DNA of 64,000 nt from NCBI RefSeq assembly GCF_002632465.1, contig NZ_NIBS01000020.1:1-64000 (forward strand), written 5' to 3'. The notes beneath the pieces were generated by a model. That model made no database searches, was not told the origin of the DNA, and worked only from the letters and a program-made list of their open reading frames with translations. Position 1 is the first letter of the stretch; each line of letters starts with the position of its first letter. Below are positions 8,291 through 17,134 of this stretch, piece after piece. Source of the DNA: Xenorhabdus budapestensis. GTDB lineage: Bacteria; Pseudomonadota; Gammaproteobacteria; Enterobacterales; Enterobacteriaceae. The translations under genes and the position numbers were made by a program.

Positions 8291-8827
8291 ATGCACCCGA
8301 TGGTTCAGGTCAGTGACATCTTTGCCGCGCACCAGAAAGGTCAGCGCACTGCGGTACAGTTTATACCGCCATCCCAGTAAGGCTTTGACTTCCTGCACAT
8401 CCTGCCGGGCACGCGCCGATTCGGTATTTTCCCCCACCGCATTTTTTGCCAGCCGGGTAAAATTCTCTTCCAACGTATCCTGTGCCTGCGCCACAATGGT
8501 CAAAGAAACCACGGTGTCTTTCGGCATCATATCCATCAGCGCATTGATATTATCGCCCCGTTTCACTTCACCCGTCAGGGTGCCCGGCTCCGGTGGGCGG
8601 CGCAGACGTTCAACCGGAATGGCTTTATGTGGCAGACCATCAAACCACCAGAGTCCATTTTCGGGATCAGACACCGGCGGCGTAAACCACAGGCTTTCGG
8701 CAAAGTCATTGTTAACCGGGAGTTCGGGTGGCGTAGAGGTTTCATAACTCACCGTATGGTAAAAATCGGCTTTTGCCATGCTCCAGTCCGGGGATGGATT
8801 AAAATGACGTAACAACCAACTAAACAT
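8249..8827 (-). pseudogene. fragment of ICE-type conjugative transfer ATPase (TraC/VirB4-like)
   Basis: A 192-residue frame reads FNPSPDWSMAKADFYHTVSY, then NGLWWFDGLPHKAIPVERL, MMPKDTVVSLTIVAQAQDT and RYKLYRSALTFLVRGKD. This resembles the N-terminal part of the conjugative transfer ATPases (PFL_4706-type) of SXT/PFGI-like integrating conjugative elements. Those are around 900 residues; the Walker motifs are absent here. The frame runs into the invasin-like sequence and stops after TLLTEEMQK. It is a relic of an element that once occupied this site. Confidence 0.65.
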
Positions 8828-8883
8828 TAACTTTTAACAAAAGGATGAATGCAGAAAGGTTGCTTTGGCAGCCAGCATGATGA

Positions 8884-9099
8884 CAAAGACAGGTAAGACC
8901 GGGACTCACTAAACCTGAATATTTTTATGAGTTTAAAGCTCGCAAAGGAATGAGGTATGAGTCGGCGAATGACATAGGGACTCGCAGCTTTAAAGGCTGC
9001 AAAAAAGCCGGATATAAAGCTGCAACCTATCTGTCAGAGTTAGCACAATGGAAGCCGTTGCAAACGGGACGCGTTCATATAAATAAACATGAAAAATAA
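8884..9099 (+). other. open frame, possible relic, before atoD
   Basis: An open frame without a start codon near its beginning reads KPEYFYEFKARKGMRYES and later SFKGCKKAGYKAATYLSEL. It ends at TAA 9097-9099, overlapping the atoD start. It looks like coding sequence but I recognise no family. It may be another piece of the mobile element whose ATPase fragment lies on the other strand. Confidence 0.3.
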
Positions 9100-9739
9100 A
9101 AAAATAACGATTGATAAGGCAAAGGAATTTTTCTGCGATGGAATGTCCATTATGGTGGGTGGATTTATGGGTGTGGGTACTCCACCACGTTTAATTACAG
9201 CGCTATTAGAAACCGGTGTAAAAGATCTAACCCTCATTACCAATGATACTGCCTTCGTTGATACCGGCCTGGGACCATTGATTGTTAATGGCCGGGTAAA
9301 GAAATTAATTGCATCCCATATCGGTGCCAATCCAGACGCTGGCCGCCGCATGATCTCCGGTGAAATGGAAGTACAACTGGTGCCACAAGGTACGCTGGCA
9401 GAACGGATCCGCTGCGCTGGTGCTGGATTAGGTGGTTTTCTGACACCAACGGGTGTGGGCACCATGGTGGAAGAAGGCAAAGAGAAAAAAGTCATCAATG
9501 GCCGGACATACCTTCTTGAACTCCCGCTATATGCCGATCTGGCACTGATTCAGGCACACAAAGCGGATAATTTCGGCAACCTGACCTATCACCTCAGCGC
9601 TCGTAACTTCAACCCGCTTATTGCACTGGCCGCAGATATCACGCTCGCTGAACCGGATGAAATCGTACCGGTTGGCTCTCTCGATCCGGACTGCATTGTC
9701 ACACCGGGTGCTATCATCGACCATCTCATTGTTCAGTAA
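9089..9739 (+). CDS. atoD: acetyl-CoA:acetoacetyl-CoA transferase, alpha subunit
   Basis: The 216-residue protein matches AtoD throughout: [19 protein letters not shown] (family-I CoA-transferase glycine motif), [29 protein letters not shown] and [18 protein letters not shown]. With AtoA it moves CoA from acetyl-CoA to acetoacetate in short-chain fatty acid breakdown in the cytosol. The start [11 protein letters not shown] fits E. coli AtoD, but no good Shine-Dalgarno sequence precedes it. AtoA follows after 12 bp. The usual atoSC regulators are absent; degraded mobile DNA lies directly upstream, so expression is uncertain. Confidence 0.93.
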   Translation: MKNKKITIDKAKEFFCDGMSIMVGGFMGVGTPPRLITALLETGVKDLTLITNDTAFVDTGLGPLIVNGRVKKLIASHIGANPDAGRRMISGEMEVQLVPQGTLAERIRCAGAGLGGFLTPTGVGTMVEEGKEKKVINGRTYLLELPLYADLALIQAHKADNFGNLTYHLSARNFNPLIALAADITLAEPDEIVPVGSLDPDCIVTPGAIIDHLIVQ

Positions 9740-9751
9740 GGAAAATATGCC

Positions 9752-10417
9752 ATGAACGCTAAAGAATTTATCGCTCGCCGTGTAGCCCTTGAATTGAACG
9801 ATGGAGATATCGTTAACCTTGGTATCGGCCTACCGACTCAGGTTGTGAACTACCTGCCTGAAGGGATACATATCACTCTACAGTCTGAAAACGGCTTTCT
9901 CGGTCTGGGGCCTGTCACACAACCGGATAAAGATCTGGTGAACGCAGGGGGGCAACCTTGTGGTGTACTACCGGGTGCATCTATGTTTGACAGTGCTTTT
10001 TCCTTTGCTCTGATCCGGGGTGGTCACGTTGATGCGAGTGTGCTGGGCGGGTTGCAGGTAGACCAAAATGCTAATCTGGCTAACTGGATGATACCGGGCA
10101 AGATGGTGTCGGGCATGGGCGGCGCGATGGATCTGGTGACCGGTGCCCGTAACGTGATCATTGCGATGGAACATTGTGCAAAAGATGGCTCAGCCAAAAT
10201 CCTACGTAAATGCACCATGCCACTGACAGCAGTGAATGCAGTGAATACACTGGTTACTGAACTTGCGGTATTCCGTTTCGAAAACGGTCAGATGGTGCTG
10301 TTTGAATACGCATCAGGTGTGGACATTGACACTATCAAGGCGAAAACCGAGGCCAAATTTATCGTCTCTCCGCACGTGAAAGTGATGTCTCTTGATGTAA
10401 CTGGAGATAGCCTATGA
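9752..10417 (+). CDS. atoA: acetyl-CoA:acetoacetyl-CoA transferase, beta subunit
   Basis: The 221-residue protein is the AtoA partner of AtoD. It has the catalytic glutamate motif SENGFLGLGP (the Glu forms the covalent CoA thioester in family-I CoA transferases), GIGLPTQVVNYLP near the N-terminus and KMVSGMGGAMDLVTGARNVI. The start has AGGAAAATATGCC upstream. It overlaps the next gene by 4 bp (ATGA), so translation is probably coupled to atoE. Confidence 0.93.
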   Translation: MNAKEFIARRVALELNDGDIVNLGIGLPTQVVNYLPEGIHITLQSENGFLGLGPVTQPDKDLVNAGGQPCGVLPGASMFDSAFSFALIRGGHVDASVLGGLQVDQNANLANWMIPGKMVSGMGGAMDLVTGARNVIIAMEHCAKDGSAKILRKCTMPLTAVNAVNTLVTELAVFRFENGQMVLFEYASGVDIDTIKAKTEAKFIVSPHVKVMSLDVTGDSL

Positions 10418-11736
10418 TCGGCCACATTTCTCGTGTAATGACACGGGTTGTGAGCCGCTATTTGCCTGATCCGCTGATCTTTGCAATGCTGCTCACCATG
10501 CTCACTTTTATAATCGCACTGTCGTTGACACCTAGCACATCAATGGATCTGGTCAAAATGTGGGGGGACGGCTTCTGGAACCTACTTGCATTCGGAATGC
10601 AGATGGCGCTGATTATCGTCACCGGTCACGCATTGGCAAGCTCAGGTCCTGTTAAACGTATTCTGAGGCTAACGGCTTCACTGGCAAAAACGCCCACACA
10701 GGGTGTGATGCTAGTGACCTTCTTCGGTTCTGTGGCTTGTGTCATTAACTGGGGATTCGGGTTGGTTGTAGGAGCTATGTTTGCCCGTGAGGTCGCCCAT
10801 CGGGTTCCCGGTTCTGACTATCCGCTTCTGATAGCCTGCGCCTACATCGGTTTCCTGACGTGGGGTGGTGGTTTTTCCGGCTCAATGCCGCTGCTGGCAG
10901 CAACGCCTGGCAATCCGGTTGAGCATATCTCAGGTCTGATCCCAGTCAGCCAGACCATCTTTACCAGTTACAACATCTTTATCACTCTCAGCCTTATCGC
11001 CGCCATGCCGTTTGTCACCCGTATGATGATGCCGAAAAAAGAGGATATTGTGATGATCGACCCAGTTTTGCTGGAAGAAGAACCGGATTTCCAGAAAAAA
11101 CTGCCGAAAGACGCACCACTATCTGAACGCATGGAGGAAAACCGTGTTATCACGTGGATCATCGGAATATTGGGTTTCATCTACCTCGGTATGTACTTCG
11201 CCAAGAACGGGTTCAACATCACCATTAACACTGTCAACATGATTTTCCTGCTGACCGGTTTATTACTGCACAAAACCCCGATGGCGTATATGCGTGCAGT
11301 GGGGGCGGCGGCGAAAAGTACTGCGGGTATTCTGGTGCAGTTCCCCTTCTATGCAGGTATTCAACTGATGATGGAAGGCTCAGGGCTGGGCGGGCTTATC
11401 ACTGAATTCTTTATCAACGTTGCTAACAAAGACACTTTTCCAATCATGACCTTCTTCAGTTCCGCACTGATTAACCTTGCGGTGCCATCTGGTGGCGGTC
11501 ACTGGGTTATTCAGGGGCCATTTGTCATGCCTGCTGCTGAAGCGTTGGGCGCAGATTTAGGTAAATCAGTTATGGCTATCGCCTATGGTGAGCAGTGGAT
11601 GAACATGGTGCAACCGTTCTGGGCATTACCGGCACTGGCTATCGCAGGACTCGGTGTACGCGACATTATGGGCTATTGCATCACAGCACTCTTTTTCTCC
11701 GGTCTGATATTTGTTATCGGCCTCACTCTATTTTAA
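10414..11736 (+). CDS. atoE: short-chain fatty acid transporter
   Basis: The 440-residue inner-membrane protein is full length for the AtoE family. It has many hydrophobic segments (for example PLIFAMLLTMLTFIIALSL, ACVINWGFGLVVGAMFA, WVIQGPFVMPAAEALG). A charged loop (LLEEEPDFQKKLPKDAPL) sits near its middle. It is thought to import acetoacetate or short-chain fatty acids for AtoDA. It overlaps atoA by 4 bp. The next gene in the standard operon, atoB, is present only as a stub. Confidence 0.92.
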   Translation: MIGHISRVMTRVVSRYLPDPLIFAMLLTMLTFIIALSLTPSTSMDLVKMWGDGFWNLLAFGMQMALIIVTGHALASSGPVKRILRLTASLAKTPTQGVMLVTFFGSVACVINWGFGLVVGAMFAREVAHRVPGSDYPLLIACAYIGFLTWGGGFSGSMPLLAATPGNPVEHISGLIPVSQTIFTSYNIFITLSLIAAMPFVTRMMMPKKEDIVMIDPVLLEEEPDFQKKLPKDAPLSERMEENRVITWIIGILGFIYLGMYFAKNGFNITINTVNMIFLLTGLLLHKTPMAYMRAVGAAAKSTAGILVQFPFYAGIQLMMEGSGLGGLITEFFINVANKDTFPIMTFFSSALINLAVPSGGGHWVIQGPFVMPAAEALGADLGKSVMAIAYGEQWMNMVQPFWALPALAIAGLGVRDIMGYCITALFFSGLIFVIGLTLF

Positions 11737-11761
11737 CGATGATAAGAATTAAAGATTTATC

Positions 11762-11812
11762 ATGGAAAATATAGTGATTGTCAGCGTTCAGCGTACCGAT
11801 ATCGGCAGTTGA
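11762..11812 (+). pseudogene. atoB: 16-codon remnant of atoB (acetyl-CoA acetyltransferase)
   Basis: The frame MENIVIVSVQRTDIGS-stop matches the extreme N-terminus of AtoB/thiolases (E. coli MKNCVIVSAVRTPIGS). It sits 25 bp after atoE, where atoB belongs. The remaining ~380 codons are gone and a terminator follows within 50 bp. The thiolytic last step of acetoacetate use must come from another thiolase, or the pathway is dead. Confidence 0.75.
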
Positions 11813-11858
11813 CCAATATATCAATAAATTAGAGACACCACCAAATTCCGAAATGATC

Positions 11859-11882
11859 AAAGGGGAAAACATTTCCCCTTTT
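11859..11882 (+). terminator. rho-independent terminator after the ato operon
   Basis: Stem AAAGGGGAAA / TTTCCCCTTT with a 4-nt loop, followed by TTAT. It is placed 46 bp after the atoB stub on the ato strand. Confidence 0.75.
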
Positions 11883-11943
11883 ATAGGATGGTTATAGTAG
11901 ATTGATTATTGCTTAATACGCTAACAGGGGTGAGTGTTCTTCT

Positions 11944-11993
11944 TATTCAAGTTACAGCAAAGTGCAACCTTGAATCCAATATGTAAATATAAT
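11944..11993. repeat. degenerate intergenic palindromic repeat
   Basis: The bases tattcaagttacagc and gtgcaaccttgaatcc form an imperfect inverted repeat. They resemble the TTTCAAGTTGC core also seen at 25653 and 29812. This family of short repeats (CCCAATGGATTTCAAGTTGC) is common between genes in Yersinia and related bacteria. Confidence 0.4.
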
Positions 11994-11997
11994 CGAG

Positions 11998-12542
11998 TTA
12001 TATCCAATTCATACAAAGACGCTTAGTCTCTCCTGCTTTTTTCAATTCAGTACCAAATTTTAGCGAATCGTGACCTTCATACCAACTGATAATTTCATAA
12101 GGGATTGTACCAACCAAACTACGTGCACGTTTACCAAGATTATATTTTTCATTACCGATTGTTATATGAAACTCTTTATTTTTAAAGCAATTCTCTATGT
12201 CATTGTAATTTTCTTGACTATCATAAGTAAGAACAGAAAAAACAATCTTCGGCGTAGTAAAAACATTTTGAAATTCAGGATGCTCATTATTATTAAATTT
12301 AACATACTCATTCCATCCAAATATCATAACATAAGAAAATCCTGTACTATTTTTTATTACATTAAAAGAACCATAATCTGGCACTGTTCCCTTTATCGGT
12401 ATTTCCATTCTTAGTTTATTCAAATACCCCAAGAAATGTTGTCAATAAAACTATTTATCTTATGCACTTTAATTCCTAAAGTAATATCAGCAATCAACAT
12501 ATAATCTGAAAAAGCAATTAGGGGATCATTAACTTCGGACAT
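11998..12542 (-). pseudogene. unknown gene split by a one-base frameshift
   Basis: A well-placed ATG at 12542 (AGGAA upstream) opens a frame MSEVNDPLIAFSDYMLIA that stops after SFIDNISWGI at about 12424. A second frame, open from about 12432, continues GYLNKLRMEIPIKGTVPDY to the stop at 11998. Adding one G to the GGGG run near 12424-12429 joins them into about 180 residues. The protein is unrecognised: no signal peptide, no membrane segment, mixed alpha/beta. It could be a true pseudogene, a phase-variable gene or a base-calling error. Confidence 0.55.
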
Positions 12543-12625
12543 AAATTCCTCACTTATGTTTATTAAAACTCAAAGTAATTTTATCCTACCGCTAAACCAC
12601 CAGAAAACTTTACTTAACTGGCATC

Positions 12626-12652
12626 AAAAAAGGCCGCGCATCTGCGCGACCT
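12626..12652 (-). terminator. rho-independent terminator of the PixA-like gene
   Basis: On the minus strand GGTCGCGCA / TGCGCGGCC forms a strong GC stem with a tiny loop, followed by TTTTTT. It lies about 45 bp after the PixA-like stop codon. Confidence 0.9.
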
Positions 12653-12695
12653 ATAGAAGTTTAAATTTAATTCAGTTCTTTTTGTCTGATAAAAC

Positions 12696-13268
12696 TTATC
12701 TGTTATCCAGAACAATACCAGGCTCTGCGGCGATGTAACCCTGCAACATACCTTCTTTATATACGCCCAAAATGCACTCATAATACATTACGCGCATAGT
12801 GCCCATAGGAGGCATCATATTGACTTTGGTCATCAAATAGCAATTTCTCATTTTCTGCATATCCACATCCATTGGATTTCTTATGTCAACAACTGGCATG
12901 TATTTTGTGCTGGCAACTATTTTGTGTGGCTCCAGCATTTGAACCATATCACCCTGCATGACTTTCATCATCGGGTCCATTTTCATCATCGGATCCATTT
13001 TCATCATCGCAACAGAATAGTCAGGATTATTATTTAATGTTACTAAATTCATGCGAATTACATCTCCTACATCGCATTTAACCATTAAATTACCTGAGCA
13101 ATCAACAGAAGTCACTGTTTCATCTTCATGGATGTAGGTAACATATTTTCTAAAAACATCCGCAGACCACATTGAAACTGGACTATTAATATCTTTGCTA
13201 AGTTTACCAAAATCATTCATAATATCTTCAGTTCTTATACCCATTAATACATCAATCATTTTAGACAT
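12696..13268 (-). CDS. pixA: AidA/PixA family inclusion-body protein, methionine-rich
   Basis: The 190-residue protein fits the AidA/PixA family: MSKMIDVLMGIRTEDIM at the N-terminus, SADVFRKYVTYIHEDE in the middle and MYYECILGVYKEGMLQGYI at the end. PixA of Xenorhabdus nematophila is a methionine-rich protein that forms crystalline cytoplasmic inclusions in phase-I cells. This protein is also very Met-rich, including a repeated DPMMKM tract near residues 95-115. The start at 13268 has GAGG 8-10 bases upstream; a longer frame to 13301 lacks a good site. It is a single-gene unit with its own terminator. Several paralogues are usual in this genus, so the symbol marks the family rather than proven orthology. 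Confidence 0.85.
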   Translation of the reverse strand: MSKMIDVLMGIRTEDIMNDFGKLSKDINSPVSMWSADVFRKYVTYIHEDETVTSVDCSGNLMVKCDVGDVIRMNLVTLNNNPDYSVAMMKMDPMMKMDPMMKVMQGDMVQMLEPHKIVASTKYMPVVDIRNPMDVDMQKMRNCYLMTKVNMMPPMGTMRVMYYECILGVYKEGMLQGYIAAEPGIVLDNR

Positions 13269-13821
13269 TATAGTACCCTCATTTGTTTGTGGTATTGGCA
13301 TGTTTTGCTACGCGACCAACATAACACTGGGTCTGCGTTTTATTTATAAGCTTCTTACAGAACATATCATAACAAAATAATATAAAAACCAAGTCTCAAA
13401 AAGTATCCTTATAAATAATTTTTTTATCATAATAAAGAAATATTAAATTGTATTTTATATAGATTAATCACCAATAATATCCAAGTTAACTGCCAAACAT
13501 AATAACTTACTTGCCATGTTATAATGATGATTATTTACCAAAACATTTCAAAACAATCATGGTCATAAATCTTTAATTAATCGTTATCATTAACACATTG
13601 ACTTCTCAGATTTAAAAGCAATAACTGGAAATAAATTCATTATAAAAATAATAACATAATATTATTGATAATTTTGTTGTAAAATAAAACGGAATAATTT
13701 TTCTCTTACTAGTTTCTTTTTAATATATGACTTTCAAAGTTACATAGATATACAATTCTATTCGATGTATAATTACTTATTATCATTCCACTAACTAAAT
13801 TAAGCTGAATCTGGAGAAAAT
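13269..13821. other. AT-rich divergent promoter region
   Basis: About 550 bp, very AT-rich, between the divergent PixA-like and SH3-like genes. No reading frame or RNA gene is supported. The length and composition suggest a regulated promoter region with possible H-NS binding, but no specific site can be named. Confidence 0.4.
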
Positions 13822-14163
13822 ATGTTTGGGAAAGGTATCGTGATCAAAGATTATGTCAGCGCTTATCCAAATCCAATTCACTTACAAGCTGGCGATGTTG
13901 TCGTAATCAGTCACAGTGATATAGAGTACCCTTACTGGGTTTGGGTAACAGATACATCAGAAATAAGTGGTTGGGTTCCACAACAAATCCTTTGTTTCAT
14001 TCAGGCCAATCAAGCGATCTGTACAGGAAACTACATCGCTCACGAATTGACTGTGCAAATCGGCGAATGTCTATATTTAGAAAAGTTATTAAACAGTTGG
14101 TTTCTGGCACATAAAAGATGTGGTGAAACAGGCTGGATACCGCAAAGCTGCGTGGAACTTTAA
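13822..14163 (+). CDS. small protein with two SH3-like repeats
   Basis: The 113-residue protein has two similar halves. Each contains a run of the SH3 kind: KDYVSAYPNPIHLQAGDVV to ISGWVPQQIL, and NYIAHELTVQIGECLYL to TGWIPQSCVEL. The repeated GW-(V/I)-PQ ending is typical of variant bacterial SH3 domains. No signal peptide is visible, so a cytoplasmic location is likely. CTGGAGAAAAT precedes the ATG. It is divergent from the PixA-like gene; partner and role are unknown. Confidence 0.75.
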   Translation: MFGKGIVIKDYVSAYPNPIHLQAGDVVVISHSDIEYPYWVWVTDTSEISGWVPQQILCFIQANQAICTGNYIAHELTVQIGECLYLEKLLNSWFLAHKRCGETGWIPQSCVEL

Positions 14164-14265
14164 AAGAATATTACTTCCCTATTCCAATGGGAACTTCAAT
14201 TTACAGTCATTTTTCTAGCCGTAAATTAACAGTTAAAGTACGTAATTAGATGAGGGTCTTTCTAG

Positions 14266-15933
14266 TTAATTTTTTCCCTGATCCTGCTTCAGTCTCCGCC
14301 ATAATGTTGTGCGGCTAATTCCCAAATGTTCTGCTGCTGTCTGACGGTTACCTGAGAAACGAGCCACAACGTCATGTACTGAAATATCACGTTCTGACAG
14401 TAATGTTTCCTTAAAGGGAAAAGCGGCTATCTGCGTTTGCAGGTTGTTATTTGTTGCACCAATATCAACCTGACGTTCAGGTGAAAGTGACAGTATTAAT
14501 GCAGGAGTCAATACCTGCTCAGGATTAGCACTTATGAAGAGAGCGATTCTCTCCATCAGGTTACGCAATTCCCTCACATTTCCCGGCCAATGATAAGATT
14601 GCAATATCTCATCGCAATGAGAAAGTTCGCGTACTCTTGAAGCAGAAACAGGTAAATTGAGTGTCGCAAATGCCCGCCGTAAATATTCCAGAGCCAACAT
14701 ACTTATATCGTTTTCCCGCTCCCGTAATGCAGGAAGATTAATCCGCAATACATTTAAGCGATAAAATAGATCGACACGGAAACGCCCTTCGCGCACCCAT
14801 TGATCCAAATCACAGTGAGTTGCACAAATGATGCGAACATCAACCGCAATTGGGCGATATCCCCCGACTCTGACGACAGATTTCTCTTCTAATACTCTTA
14901 ATAAGCGTGTTTGTAACGGCAATGGCATTTCACCAATTTCGTCCAGAAATAAGGTTCCTCTGTGCGCAATCTCAAATAATCCTGCACGCCCACCCCGTCG
15001 GGAGCCGGTAAATGCCCCTTCTTCGTAGCCAAACAATTCAGCCTCTAATAACGACTCAGCAATTGCCCCACAGTTGACGGCAACAAATGGCCGTGGATGC
15101 TTTCCCTTTAACTGACCATAACGCATGGTGTATTCATGATGAATAGCCTGTGCAACCAACTCTTTTCCTGTACCACTTTCTCCCTGAATCAATACGGTAG
15201 CCGTTGAACGGGCATATAACATAATTGTGCTGCGCACACGCTCTATTGCAGGGGAATTTCCCCGAATATCACTGATAGTATGTCTGATCCGCAGCTTATC
15301 TTCAGTAGGATAAGGTGAAATCACGGCTTGATTAAGTTTCGCCATTTTGGCCATATCTAAAGCATCACGAAATGCCTGCCGGATAGAATCAGCAGAATAG
15401 ACAAACACCCCCACCAGCTCAGCTTCATAAGCCAGATCGGTGATCAATCCGGCACCTACAATCACTTTAATTCCAATCGCTTTCAGGGCATTAATCTGTG
15501 CTCTGGCATCTTCTTCTGTCGCATAGCTACGTTGTTCAATACGCAGATTGAAACGTTGCTGAAATTCCTCCAAGGCAGATAAGGAGTTCTGATAAGTGAT
15601 CACCCCAATGCGGGAGCTAATTTGTCGGGCGCGAGCCAATGCCTGCATAAAATCAAACCCACTGGCTTTGGTTATGATCACCGGCACTGATAAGCGGCTT
15701 TTCAGGTATGCGCCATTAGAACCTGCACAAATCACGGCGTCACAATGTTCGTTTTCCAGACGCTTGCGAATATGTTGCACCGCTTGTTCAAAACCAATAT
15801 GAATTGGTGTGATATCAGCCTGATGATTAAACTCCGGTGTGATATCTCGAAAAAGATCAAAAAGGCGGGAGACGGAAACTGTCCAGATAACTGGTTTACT
15901 ACTATCACGTTCTTCGGTTTGTATCGGTATCAT
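14266..15933 (-). CDS. prpR: propionate catabolism sigma-54 activator
   Basis: The 555-residue protein is a full-length PrpR. The N-terminal ~190 residues are the PrpR_N sensor domain, which binds 2-methylcitrate in known members. The AAA+ domain follows, with Walker A GESGTGKE near residue 250, the sigma-54 contact loop GAFTGS and [18 protein letters not shown] Fis-type HTH ([20 protein letters not shown]) ends the protein. GAFTGS in place of GAFTGA is also found in other PrpR proteins. It is divergent from prpBCDE and should activate the sigma-54 promoter between them. Confidence 0.96.
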   Translation of the reverse strand: MIPIQTEERDSSKPVIWTVSVSRLFDLFRDITPEFNHQADITPIHIGFEQAVQHIRKRLENEHCDAVICAGSNGAYLKSRLSVPVIITKASGFDFMQALARARQISSRIGVITYQNSLSALEEFQQRFNLRIEQRSYATEEDARAQINALKAIGIKVIVGAGLITDLAYEAELVGVFVYSADSIRQAFRDALDMAKMAKLNQAVISPYPTEDKLRIRHTISDIRGNSPAIERVRSTIMLYARSTATVLIQGESGTGKELVAQAIHHEYTMRYGQLKGKHPRPFVAVNCGAIAESLLEAELFGYEEGAFTGSRRGGRAGLFEIAHRGTLFLDEIGEMPLPLQTRLLRVLEEKSVVRVGGYRPIAVDVRIICATHCDLDQWVREGRFRVDLFYRLNVLRINLPALRERENDISMLALEYLRRAFATLNLPVSASRVRELSHCDEILQSYHWPGNVRELRNLMERIALFISANPEQVLTPALILSLSPERQVDIGATNNNLQTQIAAFPFKETLLSERDISVHDVVARFSGNRQTAAEHLGISRTTLWRRLKQDQGKN

Positions 15934-15988
15934 ATCTCCCCCCTTTTGCTTCTTCTGCCTGTCTTTTACGATGTCTCATTTATTTCCA

Positions 15989-16035
15989 ATGAAACAAAAT
16001 TGAAACATCATCAGGTTCATTTTGGAACAAGTATA
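15989..16035. promoter_or_regulatory. candidate PrpR binding sites (TGAAACA repeats)
   Basis: Two direct TGAAACA copies (15990-15996 and 16001-16007) are followed by GGTTCATTTTGGAAC, which is an inverted match to TTCCAATGAAAC just before them. They lie about 150-170 bp upstream of the sigma-54 promoter, a normal distance for an enhancer-type activator site. Confidence 0.45.
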
Positions 16036-16158
16036 TACTATACCTCACGGAAATTCGGAAAGCACAATATAGAAAATCGCCAATTAATCATTTGATTATA
16101 AAAATAAAATAGAAAAAAACTCATTATCCGCCTCAATTAACCTCCCGATTATTACTTC

Positions 16159-16175
16159 TTGGCATAAGCTTTGCT
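16159..16175 (+). promoter_or_regulatory. sigma-54 promoter of prpBCDE
   Basis: TTGGCATAAGCTTTGCT matches the sigma-54 consensus TGGCAC-N5-TTGCT, with the invariant GG and GC 12 bp apart. It is 54 bp upstream of prpB and oriented toward it. Confidence 0.85.
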
Positions 16176-16228
16176 TTATTAACAATTTAATACAAATTAG
16201 TTTCATTTTTATAATAGTGGAGTTATAC

Positions 16229-17134
16229 ATGGGATTTTATTCTGCTGGTTTGACTTTTCGTCAGGCAATAAAAGAAGAATCTCCGTTACAGGTGGTAGGA
16301 ACCATCAATGCGAACCATGCATTGTTGGCAAAACGAGCAGGCTATAAAGCTATCTACCTTTCCGGTGGCGGTGTATCAGCCGGTTCATTAGGTCTGCCGG
16401 ATCTTGGTATCTCAACACTGGATGATGTGCTGACCGATACCCGGCGCATCACCGATGTATGTGACTTACCACTGCTGGTAGATGCAGATATCGGCTTTGG
16501 TTCATCAGCATTCAATGTGGCCCGTTCAGTTCGGTCTATTATTAAAGCAGGAGCTGCCGGACTACATATTGAAGATCAGGTCGGTGCAAAACGTTGTGGG
16601 CATCGGCCAAACAAAGAGATTGTCTCTAAAGATGAGATGGTAGACCGTATCAAAGCCGCTGTTGACGCCCGTAACGACGAACATTTTGTGATTATGGCCC
16701 GTACCGATGCATTGGCAGTAGAAGGATTAAGTGCTGCCCTTGATAGAGCCGAAGCCTATATTGAAGCAGGAGCAGATATGCTGTTTCCAGAAGCAATCAC
16801 TGAGCTACAAATGTATAAAACGTTTGCTGCAAAAACTCAGGTTCCAATACTGGCAAACATCACTGAATTCGGAGCCACGCCGCTCTTTACTCTCGAAGAG
16901 TTAAGAAGCGTGGATGTCTCTATCGCCCTCTATCCCTTGTCAGCTTTTCGCGCCATGAATAAGGCGGCGGAACAGGTCTATACCACGCTCCGTCGCGATG
17001 GTACTCAAAAAAATGTGCTCGGTATGATGCAAACCCGTAATGAACTGTATGAAAGCATCAACTATTACGTTTTTGAACAGAAACTGGATGCTCTGTTTTC
17101 ACAGAAAAACAGCAGAGGTGATACACATGAATGA
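16229..17134 (+). CDS. prpB: 2-methylisocitrate lyase
   Basis: The 301-residue cytosolic enzyme splits 2-methylisocitrate to pyruvate and succinate. It carries the family signature [12 protein letters not shown] with the catalytic Cys, preceded by VDADIGFG (metal-binding Asp residues). It also has [20 protein letters not shown] near the start. The ATG at 16229 (MGFYSAGL) is chosen because GTGGAG precedes it and it aligns with known PrpB starts; an in-frame GTG lies 12 bp upstream. It overlaps prpC by 8 bp. Confidence 0.96.
   Translation: MGFYSAGLTFRQAIKEESPLQVVGTINANHALLAKRAGYKAIYLSGGGVSAGSLGLPDLGISTLDDVLTDTRRITDVCDLPLLVDADIGFGSSAFNVARSVRSIIKAGAAGLHIEDQVGAKRCGHRPNKEIVSKDEMVDRIKAAVDARNDEHFVIMARTDALAVEGLSAALDRAEAYIEAGADMLFPEAITELQMYKTFAAKTQVPILANITEFGATPLFTLEELRSVDVSIALYPLSAFRAMNKAAEQVYTTLRRDGTQKNVLGMMQTRNELYESINYYVFEQKLDALFSQKNSRGDTHE

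Noticed and set aside
7145-8812. Several plus-strand frames opposite the invasin-like and ATPase fragments
   Set aside because: Antisense to better supported frames; composition follows the complementary codons.
16217-16228. GTG start upstream of prpB
   Set aside because: The GTGGAG is better read as the ribosome binding site for ATG 16229, which matches the known PrpB N-terminus.
17040-17126. Upstream extension of prpC inside prpB
   Set aside because: The ATG at 17127 has a good ribosome site and matches the family start; the extension is only open by chance.
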